A stretch of 64,000 nucleotides of DNA, from NCBI RefSeq assembly GCF_036346855.1, contig NZ_CP107841.1, positions 10,110,001-10,174,000 on the forward strand, written 5' to 3'. Under the pieces are notes generated by a model. That model was given only the letters and a program-made list of their open reading frames with translations, was not told the origin of the DNA and ran no database searches. The position numbers and the translations under genes were made by a program. Source of the stretch: Streptomyces europaeiscabiei. Lineage in GTDB: Bacteria > Actinomycetota > Actinomycetes > Streptomycetales > Streptomycetaceae. Below, piece after piece: positions 34,801 through 42,882 of this stretch (the first letter of the stretch is position 1; every line of letters starts with the position of its first letter).

Positions 34801-35134
34801 CCCCGGACGGTGGGATGTGCCCTGCGGGCGATGCCACTGTCCTCGCCCACCCAGGTGGTCGACGCTGCCGCGTCCCCCCTTCCCGGACGCATCGAGCTGG
34901 TCGCCGGACACGGCTCGTCGACCATCACGTTCCCGTTGTTCGACCACAACGAGCACGACCACGACAAGCACGACCACGACGTGCTGTACACCTCCAGACT
35001 CGACCTCAGCCAGGATGGGGTGCATCGCGCGGTCGAGTTGGGGCTGCCGATCCGAAGCGCTGTTGCGTCACCGTGGATATTCTCCGCCGCCCGTCCCCGT
35101 CGCCGAACATGGGCCGCCCGATGACGTCGGCACC
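34801..35134. other. Intergenic stretch with His/Asp-coding repeat
   Basis: 334 bases between convergent genes. An open plus-strand frame (34810-35124) would give a His/Asp-rich FDHNEHDHDKHDHDV from a GACCACGA-type repeat at 34940-34980, but it has no ribosome site or family. I treat it as non-coding. Confidence 0.4.
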
Positions 35135-36094
35135 TCAGCCGCGTGGCAGGGAGTCCTTGCGCCCCTTCGTGAACTGGCGCACCGGGTCGCCGGTGTAGGA
35201 CCACGGGGTGCGGGTGGCGTGCTGTCCGATGATGTTGAAGAGTGATCCGGCGATGTCCGTCAGCCCGGCCGAACAGGCCGCGTGCGTCAGGTAGTTGAGG
35301 TCGCGTATCTCTCCGGGGGGAGGGGGACCCTCCGCTCGTCCGGTGATCCAGCGCTGCCAGGTGCGCCGTACGTCGCTGGCGGCGCCGTCGTGGCTCCAGT
35401 GCTGTCCCATGCCGACACCGGCGGGCCGCACCCGGCTCTCCTCCTGGAGGGTGCGGTACTCCTCGACGCGGGCGTACTGCACCAGTACCGGCAGCGGAGA
35501 CCCGGCCGGGGCCACACCGGCCGCGTCCCGGGCGAAGTCGTACATCAGGCCGTGCGAGCCGTGCCAGCGCGACGAGTAGTAGTGCAGCACCTGGAGGTGG
35601 CCCTCCACGCTGAACGGGTCGCGGTCGTACAACTCGTCCCACCAGCGGGCGAGTTCCTGGCGGCGCACCCCGCCGCTGTAGAGCCGGGCCACGGAGATCA
35701 GGGAGATCCAGGGCGTCGGGTCGTCGGGGTACGCCTCGGCGGCCTCGAAGCAGGCCACCGCCGCGCTGTCGATGCGCCGCGGATCGATGGGTACGCCCCG
35801 GCCCGCGGCGATGGCCAGGTTGAAGGCCCGCGCCGTTTCGGTGGCGGCCCGCAGCGTCAGGGCATCGGCGCTGCGGGGCTCGGCGGCGAGCCAGGACTCC
35901 ACGGTCGAACTGCCCGCACACGCCTGCGCGAGCATGCGGACCCGGTGGCCGCGGGCGACCCACGCCGGGCCGGTCCTGCGCAGCAGGTCCCGGGGGCCCT
36001 GCCAGCGGCCGATGACGATGTCCTGCCGGGCCGAGGTGAGCGGCGCGTCACCACAGTCGGAGTCGAAATCGGGAGTGAATCGTTCTCGCGCCAT
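35135..36094 (-). CDS. Conserved hypothetical helical-repeat protein partnered with permease
   Basis: 319 residues from ATG at 36094 with an AGAGGGA ribosome site, 10 bases after the permease stop, so in its operon. Soluble, rich in helices, with TPR-like pieces (ACFEAAEAYPDDPTPWISLI; WWDELYDRDPFSVEGHLQVL). No catalytic motif, no signal. I do not recognise a named domain. Close coupling to an amino-acid permease suggests a partner role, which is inference. Confidence 0.72.
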   Translation of the reverse strand: MARERFTPDFDSDCGDAPLTSARQDIVIGRWQGPRDLLRRTGPAWVARGHRVRMLAQACAGSSTVESWLAAEPRSADALTLRAATETARAFNLAIAAGRGVPIDPRRIDSAAVACFEAAEAYPDDPTPWISLISVARLYSGGVRRQELARWWDELYDRDPFSVEGHLQVLHYYSSRWHGSHGLMYDFARDAAGVAPAGSPLPVLVQYARVEEYRTLQEESRVRPAGVGMGQHWSHDGAASDVRRTWQRWITGRAEGPPPPGEIRDLNYLTHAACSAGLTDIAGSLFNIIGQHATRTPWSYTGDPVRQFTKGRKDSLPRG

Positions 36095-36104
36095 CGGGTC
36101 CCTC

Positions 36105-37592
36105 TCAGAAGTCGGTCGGGAGACCCTCATGGGCATGGGACCGTCCGGCCGCCGCCGCGGCGACCGCGGCGTCGCCTGCGGCGGCATCCGTCTCGACGGC
36201 CTCGGCGGCGTCGAGCGGAGCGGGCCGGTAGTACTCGCTGCCCTTCCGCCAGTACCAGAGCATCGGAATCACACCGACCGCGAGGCCGCCGAGACCGATC
36301 GCCACGGACGCACTGCTCAGCTCTCCCAGCGACTCGATGAGCACCCAGAACATGAACAGGGCGCCGAACAGTGGCCACAGCCCGCCGAAGACGAAGTTCG
36401 ACACGGACTTCAGCAGCATTCTGCGGTAGGCGACGACCACCGCGAGGCCGGCCAGTCCGTAGTAGACGGCGATCTGCAGACCGATCGCGGAGATGGCGTC
36501 GGCGAGGATCTCGCCGACCGAGCCGAGGGCGTTGGAGGCCACGAACATCACCAGCGCCACACCGCCCACCACGGCGATGGCCACGTAGGGGGTGTTCCAG
36601 GTGCGGTGGACGCGGCCGAGGGCCTCGGGCATCGTGCGGTCGCGGCCCATCGCGAACAGGGAGCGGGTGACCTGGATGAGGGTGGTCTCCAGGGTGGCGA
36701 TGGTGGACAGCATCACGGCGACGATGAGCAGCTTGCCGCCCAGGCCGGGCCATACCTCCTCGCCGAGCACCGCCAGGACGTTGGCGTCGTTCTCCTGGAT
36801 CTGGGTGTCGGTGAGGATGACGTTGACCGCGATGGTGAAGACCTCGAACAGCAGGAAGACGATGCCGACGCCGATCAGGCCGGCGAGACCGGTCGTGCGG
36901 CGGCTGTCGCGGGTCTCCTCGCTGAGGTTGCTCGTGACGTCCCAGCCCCAGTAGTAGAAGGCGGCGATCAACGCACCGGACGCGAAGCCGCTCACCCCGT
37001 CGAACTGACCGAAGCCCAGCCAGGACCATTCGAAGGATCGGGCACTGTCGCCGTGCAGCAGCGCGAGCACGGCGAAGAGGGCCAGGATGACGAGTTCCAC
37101 GCCCGACATGACGAGCTGGGCGCGGACGGTGAGGCGGGCGCCGCCGAGGACGACGAACAGCATGACCAGGAACCAGAAGGCGCCGACCGCCGTCGCCAGC
37201 GCGGTGTTGTCGGCCAGGTCCGCGTCGAAGAGGGACAGTGTCATCGCGCCCGCGGGCAGTGAGCCGGCCACCATGAAGATGGTCGCGGAGATCACCAGGG
37301 CCCAGCCGCTGAGGAACCCCAGGAAGGGGTGGAGCGTGCGGCCCACCCAGGAGTAGCTGGCCCCCGCGTTGACGTCGATGCGGCTGAGGTAGCTGAAGGC
37401 CAGGGCTATGCCCAGCATGGGTATCGCGCAGTACAGCAGCGCGGCGGGGCTCGCGAGGCCCACCGCACCGACGAGGACGGCGGTGGTCGCGGCGATCGAA
37501 TAGGCGGGCGCGCTGCCTGCCACCGCCATGACCACCGTGTCGAACGTGCCGAGGACATTGGCCTGCAGCCCTCTGCCCCTGTTGTTGCTCAT
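36105..37592 (-). CDS. APC-superfamily amino acid/amine permease
   Basis: 495 residues, ATG at 37592. About 12 membrane segments. The N-terminal LGTFDTVVMAVAGSAPAYSI and TTAVLVGAVGLASPAALLYC match the APC helix 1-2 region, with NAGASYSWVGRTLHPFLGFL, then AAFYYWGWDVTSNLSEETRD (helix 6 and the conserved SEE-type motif) and SLFAMGRDRTMP. Proton-coupled uptake of an amino acid or amine is likely; substrate unknown. Cytoplasmic Ala-rich tail. Promoter at 37772-37799; the next gene follows after 10 bases. Confidence 0.9.
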   Translation of the reverse strand: MSNNRGRGLQANVLGTFDTVVMAVAGSAPAYSIAATTAVLVGAVGLASPAALLYCAIPMLGIALAFSYLSRIDVNAGASYSWVGRTLHPFLGFLSGWALVISATIFMVAGSLPAGAMTLSLFDADLADNTALATAVGAFWFLVMLFVVLGGARLTVRAQLVMSGVELVILALFAVLALLHGDSARSFEWSWLGFGQFDGVSGFASGALIAAFYYWGWDVTSNLSEETRDSRRTTGLAGLIGVGIVFLLFEVFTIAVNVILTDTQIQENDANVLAVLGEEVWPGLGGKLLIVAVMLSTIATLETTLIQVTRSLFAMGRDRTMPEALGRVHRTWNTPYVAIAVVGGVALVMFVASNALGSVGEILADAISAIGLQIAVYYGLAGLAVVVAYRRMLLKSVSNFVFGGLWPLFGALFMFWVLIESLGELSSASVAIGLGGLAVGVIPMLWYWRKGSEYYRPAPLDAAEAVETDAAAGDAAVAAAAAGRSHAHEGLPTDF

Positions 37593-37771
37593 CGATGCGC
37601 TGCCTTTGTGAGGGCACGACGGACGGACGCCATGGGCCGCCGGCGTGGAGGACTTGGGGGTGACGCTGCCTCGGGCCCGGAGGGGGAGGGCTACGGGCCC
37701 GGGGCGGAAACGGAGGAGCGCATCGTACGCCAGCAATCGGCGACCGAATGATCACACCGTGTGTGCGAGTG

Positions 37772-37799
37772 ATGATATCCGCGTTGTTTGATGGTTCAA
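37772..37799 (-). promoter_or_regulatory. Housekeeping-type promoter for the permease operon
   Basis: On the minus strand TTGAAC (37794-37799) and TATCAT (37772-37777) are separated by 16 bp, in an unusually AT-rich patch. It would give a leader of about 170 bases to the ATG at 37592. The remaining interval up to 38106 shows no gene. Confidence 0.6.
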
Positions 37800-38106
37800 G
37801 ATTGACTGGTGGGTAATGTTCTGAGTTGGTGAAGATTTCACCGTCCCGGCCATGGGCCGCCCGCCGGGCGGCTGGCCTGGAAATGGCGGCCTCGCACATG
37901 GTTCGAGCAGGGCGCCCGCACTCGCCTCCGGACGGGCCGCCGCAGCGGCGGCACGGGCATCGTATGAGCAGGTGGACCGACCGGCGACGGGCTGGTCGGC
38001 CCGGCCATCTGCTTCGCGCGGCGATGGTTGGGGGTGAGGACTGCGGGTGTCCTCGGGGAAGAAGGTGCCTCGATGTGCTGTCAGATCGTTTGCGGGGCTG
38101 GTTCCC

Positions 38107-38802
38107 TCAGCTGAGCTGCCGGACGACCGCTTCCGCGACTGCCTTGGCGCTGCCGGGGTTCTGCCCGGTGATCAGCCGGGCGTCCTCGACCACATGGGTG
38201 GCGAAGGGCTTCTCGGCGATGCTGTAGACCGCTCCGAGTTCCTTGAGCCGCTCCTCCAGGCTGTACGGAACGGCCTCCGCCCGCTGAGCGAGTTCCTCCT
38301 CGCGCCAGGAGAAACCGGTGACATTCTTGCCCTTCACCAGGGGATCGCCATTGGTCAGCGTGACATCGAGCAGGCCGCACGGCCCGTGGCAGACGGCCGA
38401 GACGATCCGCCCGCTCTCGTAGAAGCGCGCGACGAGGGTTTCCAGGGCCTCGCTCTGGTGGAAATCGAACATCACGCCGTGGCCCCCGGTGAGGTAAATG
38501 GCGTCGTAGTCATCGACCTCGATCTGCGCCACACCGATGGTGTGCCGCAGCTTGTCCATGAACTTGCGGTCGGCGTACCGCTTGTCGGTGCCGAGGTCAC
38601 CGAGGACGTTGTGGGCGAGGCTCTCCGGGTCGATCGGTACGGGACCGCCGTCGATGCTCGCGATGGTGAGCTCGAAGCCGGCCGCTTCGGCGACGTCGTA
38701 GAAGTGGGTCAGTTCACCCAGCCACAGGCCGGTGCGGTATCCGACGGTCCGGTACTCGCCGGCGCTGGTGACGATGACAAGAATGCGGTTCGTGCGGGAC
38801 AT
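38107..38802 (-). CDS. DJ-1/PfpI superfamily protein (type 1 glutamine amidotransferase-like)
   Basis: 231 residues from ATG at 38802, AGAAGGA upstream. Nucleophile elbow IVSAVCHGPCGLL (Cys about residue 136), an upstream acidic partner in YLTGGHGVMFDF, and a length and insert (GELTHFYDVAEAAGFELTIA; KNVTGFSWREEE) typical of the Hsp31-like/GATase1 branch. Such proteins act as glyoxalase III, deglycase-type or chaperone proteins; the exact activity is uncertain. Monocistronic. Confidence 0.9.
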   Translation of the reverse strand: MSRTNRILVIVTSAGEYRTVGYRTGLWLGELTHFYDVAEAAGFELTIASIDGGPVPIDPESLAHNVLGDLGTDKRYADRKFMDKLRHTIGVAQIEVDDYDAIYLTGGHGVMFDFHQSEALETLVARFYESGRIVSAVCHGPCGLLDVTLTNGDPLVKGKNVTGFSWREEELAQRAEAVPYSLEERLKELGAVYSIAEKPFATHVVEDARLITGQNPGSAKAVAEAVVRQLS

Positions 38803-39011
38803 GCGTGTCCTTCTGTAAGGGGCATGTGATGGGCACTGCGCGAGCCGATCCCGCTGCTCATCTCTCTGCCCGGTTTCGTCCATCTGTCGTGGGGTCAGGG
38901 ACATTCCATCCTCTCACCGGCTACTCGGTGCAGACGCCTGCGGAGGTGCCCTTTCCGCCGTGCGGTCGTAGTGGATTCGGCAGTGACGAAGCGGGTGATC
39001 GGGAAACCAGC

Positions 39012-39104
39012 GGCAGAAGAAGACGCGGCAGAGATGACGCGGCAGAAGAAGACGCAGAAGAAGACGCAGAAGACGACGCAGAAGAAGAAAAAGCAGCAGA
39101 AGAA
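39012..39104. repeat. Polypurine tandem repeat
   Basis: About 90 bases of almost pure A/G on the plus strand, built from a degenerate 12-bp unit (AAGAAGACGCAG). Both strands are open through it, encoding Lys/Gln-rich or Ser/Ala-rich runs, so coding cannot be argued from openness. Confidence 0.8.
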
Positions 39105-39260
39105 CTTGAGCCCTGTCGTGCAGCGTACGAACGACGGGCTTCCACGCCTGGGGCATATGCGTCAGCAGGACTGTGCTTGGGAGTTGTTCCGAACCGGTGC
39201 GGTGGTTGAATTCAGCGGCCGACCGCAGCGAAGACGGCACCCGGTGGAGCGCGAAGCGCG

Positions 39261-39826
39261 TTACGTCACCGCGCTGAGTGTGTCCGCGAGGCGGTGACGG
39301 GAGGTGCGGGCCGCGGGGAGAGCCGCGAGGGCCAGGGCGCCCAGTACCGACGCCGCCCCGAAGGCGGACAGCGCCAGGGGGGAGGGGCCGTGCGCGATGC
39401 CGGCCCCGATGCCGCTCGACCGGCCCTGGGCGTCGATCAGCCAGTGCGCGAGGGGGATGCCCAGCGCGAGGGCGACCCCGATCGCGGCCAGGGCGGTACA
39501 ACCCGTGGCCGTGACGGTGATCGCGGTGATCTGGCGCGGCGACAGTCCGACCGCCTTGAGGGCCAGCAGATCCCGTTCGCCCTCGCGCAGGGTTCCGCCG
39601 ATGACGGTCAGCAGCTCCACCAGCCCGATGAGCGCGAGAATGCCAAGCAGACCGACGACGACACCGCGCAGCGGCGACAGTCCGTCGGCGGGGTTCGTCA
39701 CGGCGTGTACGTCCAGCTGTCCTCGGCCCGCAACGCTGGTCAGGTCGGCGGCGACCCGGTGCGGATCCGCGTCGGCACGCAGACGGATCTGGTGGAGCGT
39801 GGGCCGGAGTTCCGGGTCGTTCTCAG
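39261..39826 (-). pseudogene. FtsX-type ABC permease, 3' part only
   Basis: The minus frame from 39826 to the TAA at 39261 reads DPELRPTLHQIRLRADADPH, then three membrane segments: VVVGLLGILALIGLVELLTV, ITAITVTATGCTALAAIGVA and AFGAASVLGALALAALPAAR. The DLLALKAVGLSPRQI signature of FtsX/MacB permeases lies after the first. The roughly 600 N-terminal residues are missing; the frame breaks at 39826, where sugar-permease sequence begins on the other strand. Confidence 0.75.
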
Positions 39827-40294
39827 ATCGGTCTGCTGCCGGTGGCCAAACTCTTCGGCCAGCTGGGGCTGTTCGGCACGGTCCCGGGTGTCGTCCTCTT
39901 CCACGTCTCGTACGGAGTGCCGTTCGCGATCTTCCTGCTGCGGAACTACTTCGCCGAGATACCGCGGGAGATGCTGGAGGCGGCCCGCATGGACGGGGGC
40001 GGTGAGTGGCGCATCTTCACACGGCTCGTCCTGCCGGTGGGGCGGCCCGCCCTCGCGAGTCTCGCCATCGTCCAGTTCCTGTGGGTGTGGAACGACATGC
40101 TGGTGGCGCTGCTGTTCGCGGACAGCTCGGCACAGCCCCTCACGGTAGTACTGCAGTCACAGATACGGCAGTTCGGCAGCAACATCGATGTGCTCGCACC
40201 GGGCGCGTTCCTGTCGCTGATCGTGCCGGTGGCCGTGTTCTTCGCGTTCCAGCGGCACTTCGTGCAGGGGGTCATGGCGGGATCCGTGAAGTAG
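39827..40294 (+). pseudogene. Carbohydrate ABC transporter permease, 3' part only
   Basis: From about 39827 the plus strand reads QIGLLPVAKLFGQLGLFGT, VPFAIFLLRNYFAEIPREML, then the EAA loop EAARMDGGGEWRIFTRLVLP and WNDMLVALLFADSS, ending at VMAGSVK: the C-terminal half of an MalG-type permease. The first 3 or so membrane helices and any start codon are missing. A GTG at 39842 could give a 150-residue fragment but not a working transporter subunit. Confidence 0.78.
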
Positions 40295-40307
40295 GACAGG
40301 TGACATC

Positions 40308-40354
40308 CCGGACAGTTCAGCGCCGGACAGCTCAGGCGCCGGAAGTTCAAGCAC
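40308..40354. repeat. Degenerate 16-bp tandem repeat
   Basis: Three imperfect copies of CCGGACAGTTCAGCGC-like sequence follow each other between the permease remnant and the GDSL gene. Confidence 0.6.
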
Positions 40355-40375
40355 CGGACGGGTGAAGCTCCGGGC

Positions 40376-41164
40376 TCAGGCCGCGTCCTGGAGCTTCACC
40401 GGACCCGCTTCCGGCCTTTTGGCCGAGCAGCCGTCGCCCGACGACCGTCCGCGCAGTCGCCGCCACAGCCACGGCCCGAGAAAGTCCACCGCCCAGCGCA
40501 CCTCGACGCCGACGGCCCGCAGGGCGGGGACGGGAGGCCGGGGCGGCAGGGACTCGGCCCAGTCGCCGTGGCCCGGCAGGCCGAGCGTGTGGGCCATGCC
40601 GGAAGCGATCCTCGCGTGGCCCAGCGGGCTCGCGTGCAGCCGGTCGTCGGCCCACAGCCGCGGATCGGTGGTGACCGGGTGCGCGAAGACGTCCAGGACG
40701 AGGACACCGTGCCGCTCCGCGGTGACGCGCAGGCGGGTGTTGAGGTCGAGGATGCGGGGGAGCACCCGGCGCGCGAGCGGCGAGACCTTGCCCAGGTCCG
40801 GGAAGGTCACGGTGGCGACCCGGGTGCCGGACTCGGTGAGACGGGCGAACATCTCGTCGATGTCGGCGATGACCGACGCGGCGTCGAAGCCGGACCGCAC
40901 CAGGTCGTTCATTCCGGCCATGACGGTCACCAGGTCCGGCCGCAACTCCAGTGCCGGGCGCAGCTGTTCGGCCCTGATCTGTGCGGCCGTCCTGCCGCGT
41001 ACGGCGAGGTTGGCGTACGCGAGGCTCGGTTCCTGCCCCGCCAGGGCTTCGGCCAGCCGGTCGGCCCAGCCCCGGTGTCCGCCCGCCGGGTCGGGGTCGC
41101 CGAGGCCTTCGGTCATGCTGTCGCCGATCGCCACGTAGCGCCGGTAGGGGTGCGGAGCGGTCAT
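40376..41164 (-). CDS. SGNH/GDSL-type hydrolase
   Basis: 262 residues from ATG at 41164. All four SGNH blocks: VAIGDSMTEGLGD (Ser about 16), ANLAVRGRTAAQI (Gly), VMAGMNDLVR (Asn) and WADDRLHASPLGH (Asp/His). No signal peptide, so cytoplasmic or non-classically exported. Esterase/lipase activity on small esters is expected. C-terminal 50 residues (WAVDFLGPWLWRRLRGR...) are a basic extension seen in many actinobacterial members. Single gene. Confidence 0.9.
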   Translation of the reverse strand: MTAPHPYRRYVAIGDSMTEGLGDPDPAGGHRGWADRLAEALAGQEPSLAYANLAVRGRTAAQIRAEQLRPALELRPDLVTVMAGMNDLVRSGFDAASVIADIDEMFARLTESGTRVATVTFPDLGKVSPLARRVLPRILDLNTRLRVTAERHGVLVLDVFAHPVTTDPRLWADDRLHASPLGHARIASGMAHTLGLPGHGDWAESLPPRPPVPALRAVGVEVRWAVDFLGPWLWRRLRGRSSGDGCSAKRPEAGPVKLQDAA

Positions 41165-41269
41165 GGCGAGAAGCCTACGCAATCGCCTCGGCGGCAAGGC
41201 AGGCACGCCGAACACGACCTGTCGTGGCCGCTGAGCGCATGCGCCCGACCTGTCCGGTGGACGGCCGTT

Positions 41270-41450
41270 TCATGTGGGTGTGGTCCACCGGGGGGCGGTC
41301 CGGGCCCAGGCCGTGTCCCATCGGGCGAGGTTGTGTCGTTCCAGGCGGCCGGCGTAGCCGTATGCGGCGGCCGCGAGGAGGGGCACGGTGAGTGCGCAGA
41401 GGACGGCATGGACCATGGTGCGGATGCGGATCTGGTCCTGGGTCAGGGGC
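41270..41450 (-). pseudogene. C-terminal fragment of Rv1733c-like membrane protein
   Basis: The minus strand reads PPLTQDQIRIRTMVHAVLCA, LTVPLLAAAAYGYAGRLERH, NLARWDTAWARTAP: one membrane helix and the C-terminal tail of the Rv1733c-like family. It joins directly, in a different frame, to an MreB-like fragment upstream. The N-terminal half is absent. Confidence 0.5.
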
Positions 41451-41454
41451 GGTT

Positions 41455-41715
41455 CGAGCGGGGCAGCCGGTGGCCGGGCCGACGGTCGAGCATCCGGGCG
41501 ACCGCGGCGGTGTCGACGATGGCGCCGCGCCGGACGGGATGGACGGTCCCGTTGCCGAAGGCCACCGTGGCTACGTCGAAGACCAGTCCCTTGCCGCAAC
41601 TCCAGGCGCGGGTGCGGGCGCTGCCCAGGTCGAGGGCGATGCCCCAGCACTGCCGGCACCCGGGCCACGGCCGGTGCCGGGGCCCGGTGGAGCGAGAGCG
41701 GCGGGTCGTGGTCAC
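41455..41715 (-). pseudogene. MreB-like (actin-fold) N-terminal fragment
   Basis: GTG at 41715 overlaps the DksA-type stop (GTGA). The protein reads GIALDLGSARTRAWSCGKGL, then HPVRRGAIVDTAAVARMLDR, the phosphate-1 and early strands of the streptomycete MreB-like/rod-shape paralogues. It breaks off after GHRLPRSNRP and lacks phosphate-2 and adenosine motifs. Roughly a quarter of the expected length; non-functional. Confidence 0.6.
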
Positions 41716-42083
41716 CGGTCGGCTTCCCTGAGGTGCTGGCAGCGAGCGCAGTAGCGGACCTGCGGCACGATCATCAGACGCTCACGGTCGATGGGCCTGC
41801 GGCACAGATGGCAGGTGCCGTAGTGGCCTTGGTCCATGCGCTGGAGGGCTGCTTCGACGTCGACGAGGACCATGCGGGCGGACGCGGCGAGTTCGACGCG
41901 GACCTCGGTCTGCGAGGCGGCCCGCCTGTCGAGCAGCGTCTCGGTACGGGGCACGGCCGTGGCCGTGAGCTGCTGGATCTGTTCCTGGCGGAACAGGCGC
42001 TGCTCGTGCAGGTTTTCGCGCAGCGCGGCGAGGTCCTCGGTCGACAGGGTCATGTCGCGTGCGCCGATGATCTGCTGGTTCAC
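41712..42083 (-). CDS. TraR/DksA-type C4 zinc-finger protein (first copy)
   Basis: 123 residues from GTG at 42083 (GGGG-type ribosome site; ATG at 42053 is a less supported alternative). A coiled-coil N-terminus (LAALRENLHEQRLFRQEQIQ) leads to the C4 finger with CHLCRRPI and RYCARCQ and the linking QMDQGHYGTCHLCRRPIDRE-like segment. DksA/TraR proteins bind RNA polymerase through the secondary channel or serve as small zinc regulators. Followed by the MreB-like remnant. Confidence 0.88.
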   Translation of the reverse strand: MNQQIIGARDMTLSTEDLAALRENLHEQRLFRQEQIQQLTATAVPRTETLLDRRAASQTEVRVELAASARMVLVDVEAALQRMDQGHYGTCHLCRRPIDRERLMIVPQVRYCARCQHLREADR

Positions 42084-42136
42084 CACTTCACCCCTAGGGC
42101 AGGCAGGGAGACTTGAGAGACTGGGCGGGCGGTTCG

Positions 42137-42463
42137 TCAGGCGGCGTCGCGCTGACAGGGGACGCAGAACCGCGTGTAGGGCAGGATTTCCAGGCGTTCG
42201 ATCGGGATGGGCTTCGAGCAGCCCTGGCAGGTGCCGTAGCTGCGGTCCTGGATGCGGGCGCAGGCCGCGTCGACCTCCTTGAGGACCCGCTCGATGGTGT
42301 CCTTCTGCGCCGACATCAGATGGTCCTCCGCGTCGTGCCCTGCCTCGGCGATGGCCTGTAGTTGCGTCAGACGGGTGTTGCGTTCGTGTTCGAGGCGCTG
42401 CCGGGCCTCGAGCGCGGGCAGACGCCCGAGCCGTGGTTCGGTACGAGGTATGTCGAGCGACAT
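42137..42463 (-). CDS. TraR/DksA-type C4 zinc-finger protein (second copy)
   Basis: 108 residues from ATG at 42463. Coiled coil (LEARQRLEHERNTRLTQLQA) followed by the finger SYGTCQGCSKPIPIERLEIL with FCVPCQRD. It lies 53 bases upstream of the other DksA-like gene on the same strand, and the pair share the GTC..C..PI..ERL...P..R.C..CQ pattern, so they are tandem paralogues. Likely cotranscribed. Confidence 0.88.
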   Translation of the reverse strand: MSLDIPRTEPRLGRLPALEARQRLEHERNTRLTQLQAIAEAGHDAEDHLMSAQKDTIERVLKEVDAACARIQDRSYGTCQGCSKPIPIERLEILPYTRFCVPCQRDAA

Positions 42464-42611
42464 GGCGGGTCCTGTCTTCCGGAGGATGAGGGGCGGTGAG
42501 GGTGCGTGCCGGTGAACGGGGTGCGTGCCGGGGAACGCGATGGCTGAGGGTCACGGAGGGTGGGGCATGACCTCACCGTGGCCGATGCGCGGCGCGAAAC
42601 CCATCGGGCGC

Positions 42612-42679
42612 AATACCCATTTGCGGCCGTTCGGCGGCCTACCGTGGCGTGGGCAGGCCGCGAGGCGGAAATGGGCATT
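42612..42679. promoter_or_regulatory. Long inverted repeat upstream of the two-component operon
   Basis: AATACCCATTT (42612-42622) and AAATGGGCATT (42669-42679) are inverted with one mismatch, and the interior adds GCGGCC/GGCCGC pairs. It could be an operator, a cruciform or a terminator for the divergent DksA pair's region. The rest of 42464-42882 shows no gene. Confidence 0.45.
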
Positions 42680-42882
42680 GGAGCCCATCGACGGAACCAC
42701 CCGGGTGCGGGCAGGCTTGCGGGAGGCCGGTCCGGAGCGGTGGGGCGCGGCGCATGCTCGGGTACACGAAGACCGCGGGAAGCGACCGCGGGAACGACGC
42801 GGGCAACGACGTGGGTAACGACCGCAGGAAAGACCAAAGCCGTGTCGCAAGGCCGTGTCACACAAAGGAAGGCGTCATCGCG

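Noticed and set aside
34810..35124. 104-codon frame with HDHDKHDHD, possible metal-binding protein
   Set aside because: The motif comes from a short DNA repeat, there is no ribosome site, and both neighbours are convergent so no promoter is expected.
38921..39297. Lys-rich (plus) or Ser-rich (minus) proteins across the polypurine tract
   Set aside because: Both strands are open only because the tract lacks stops; no conserved ends.
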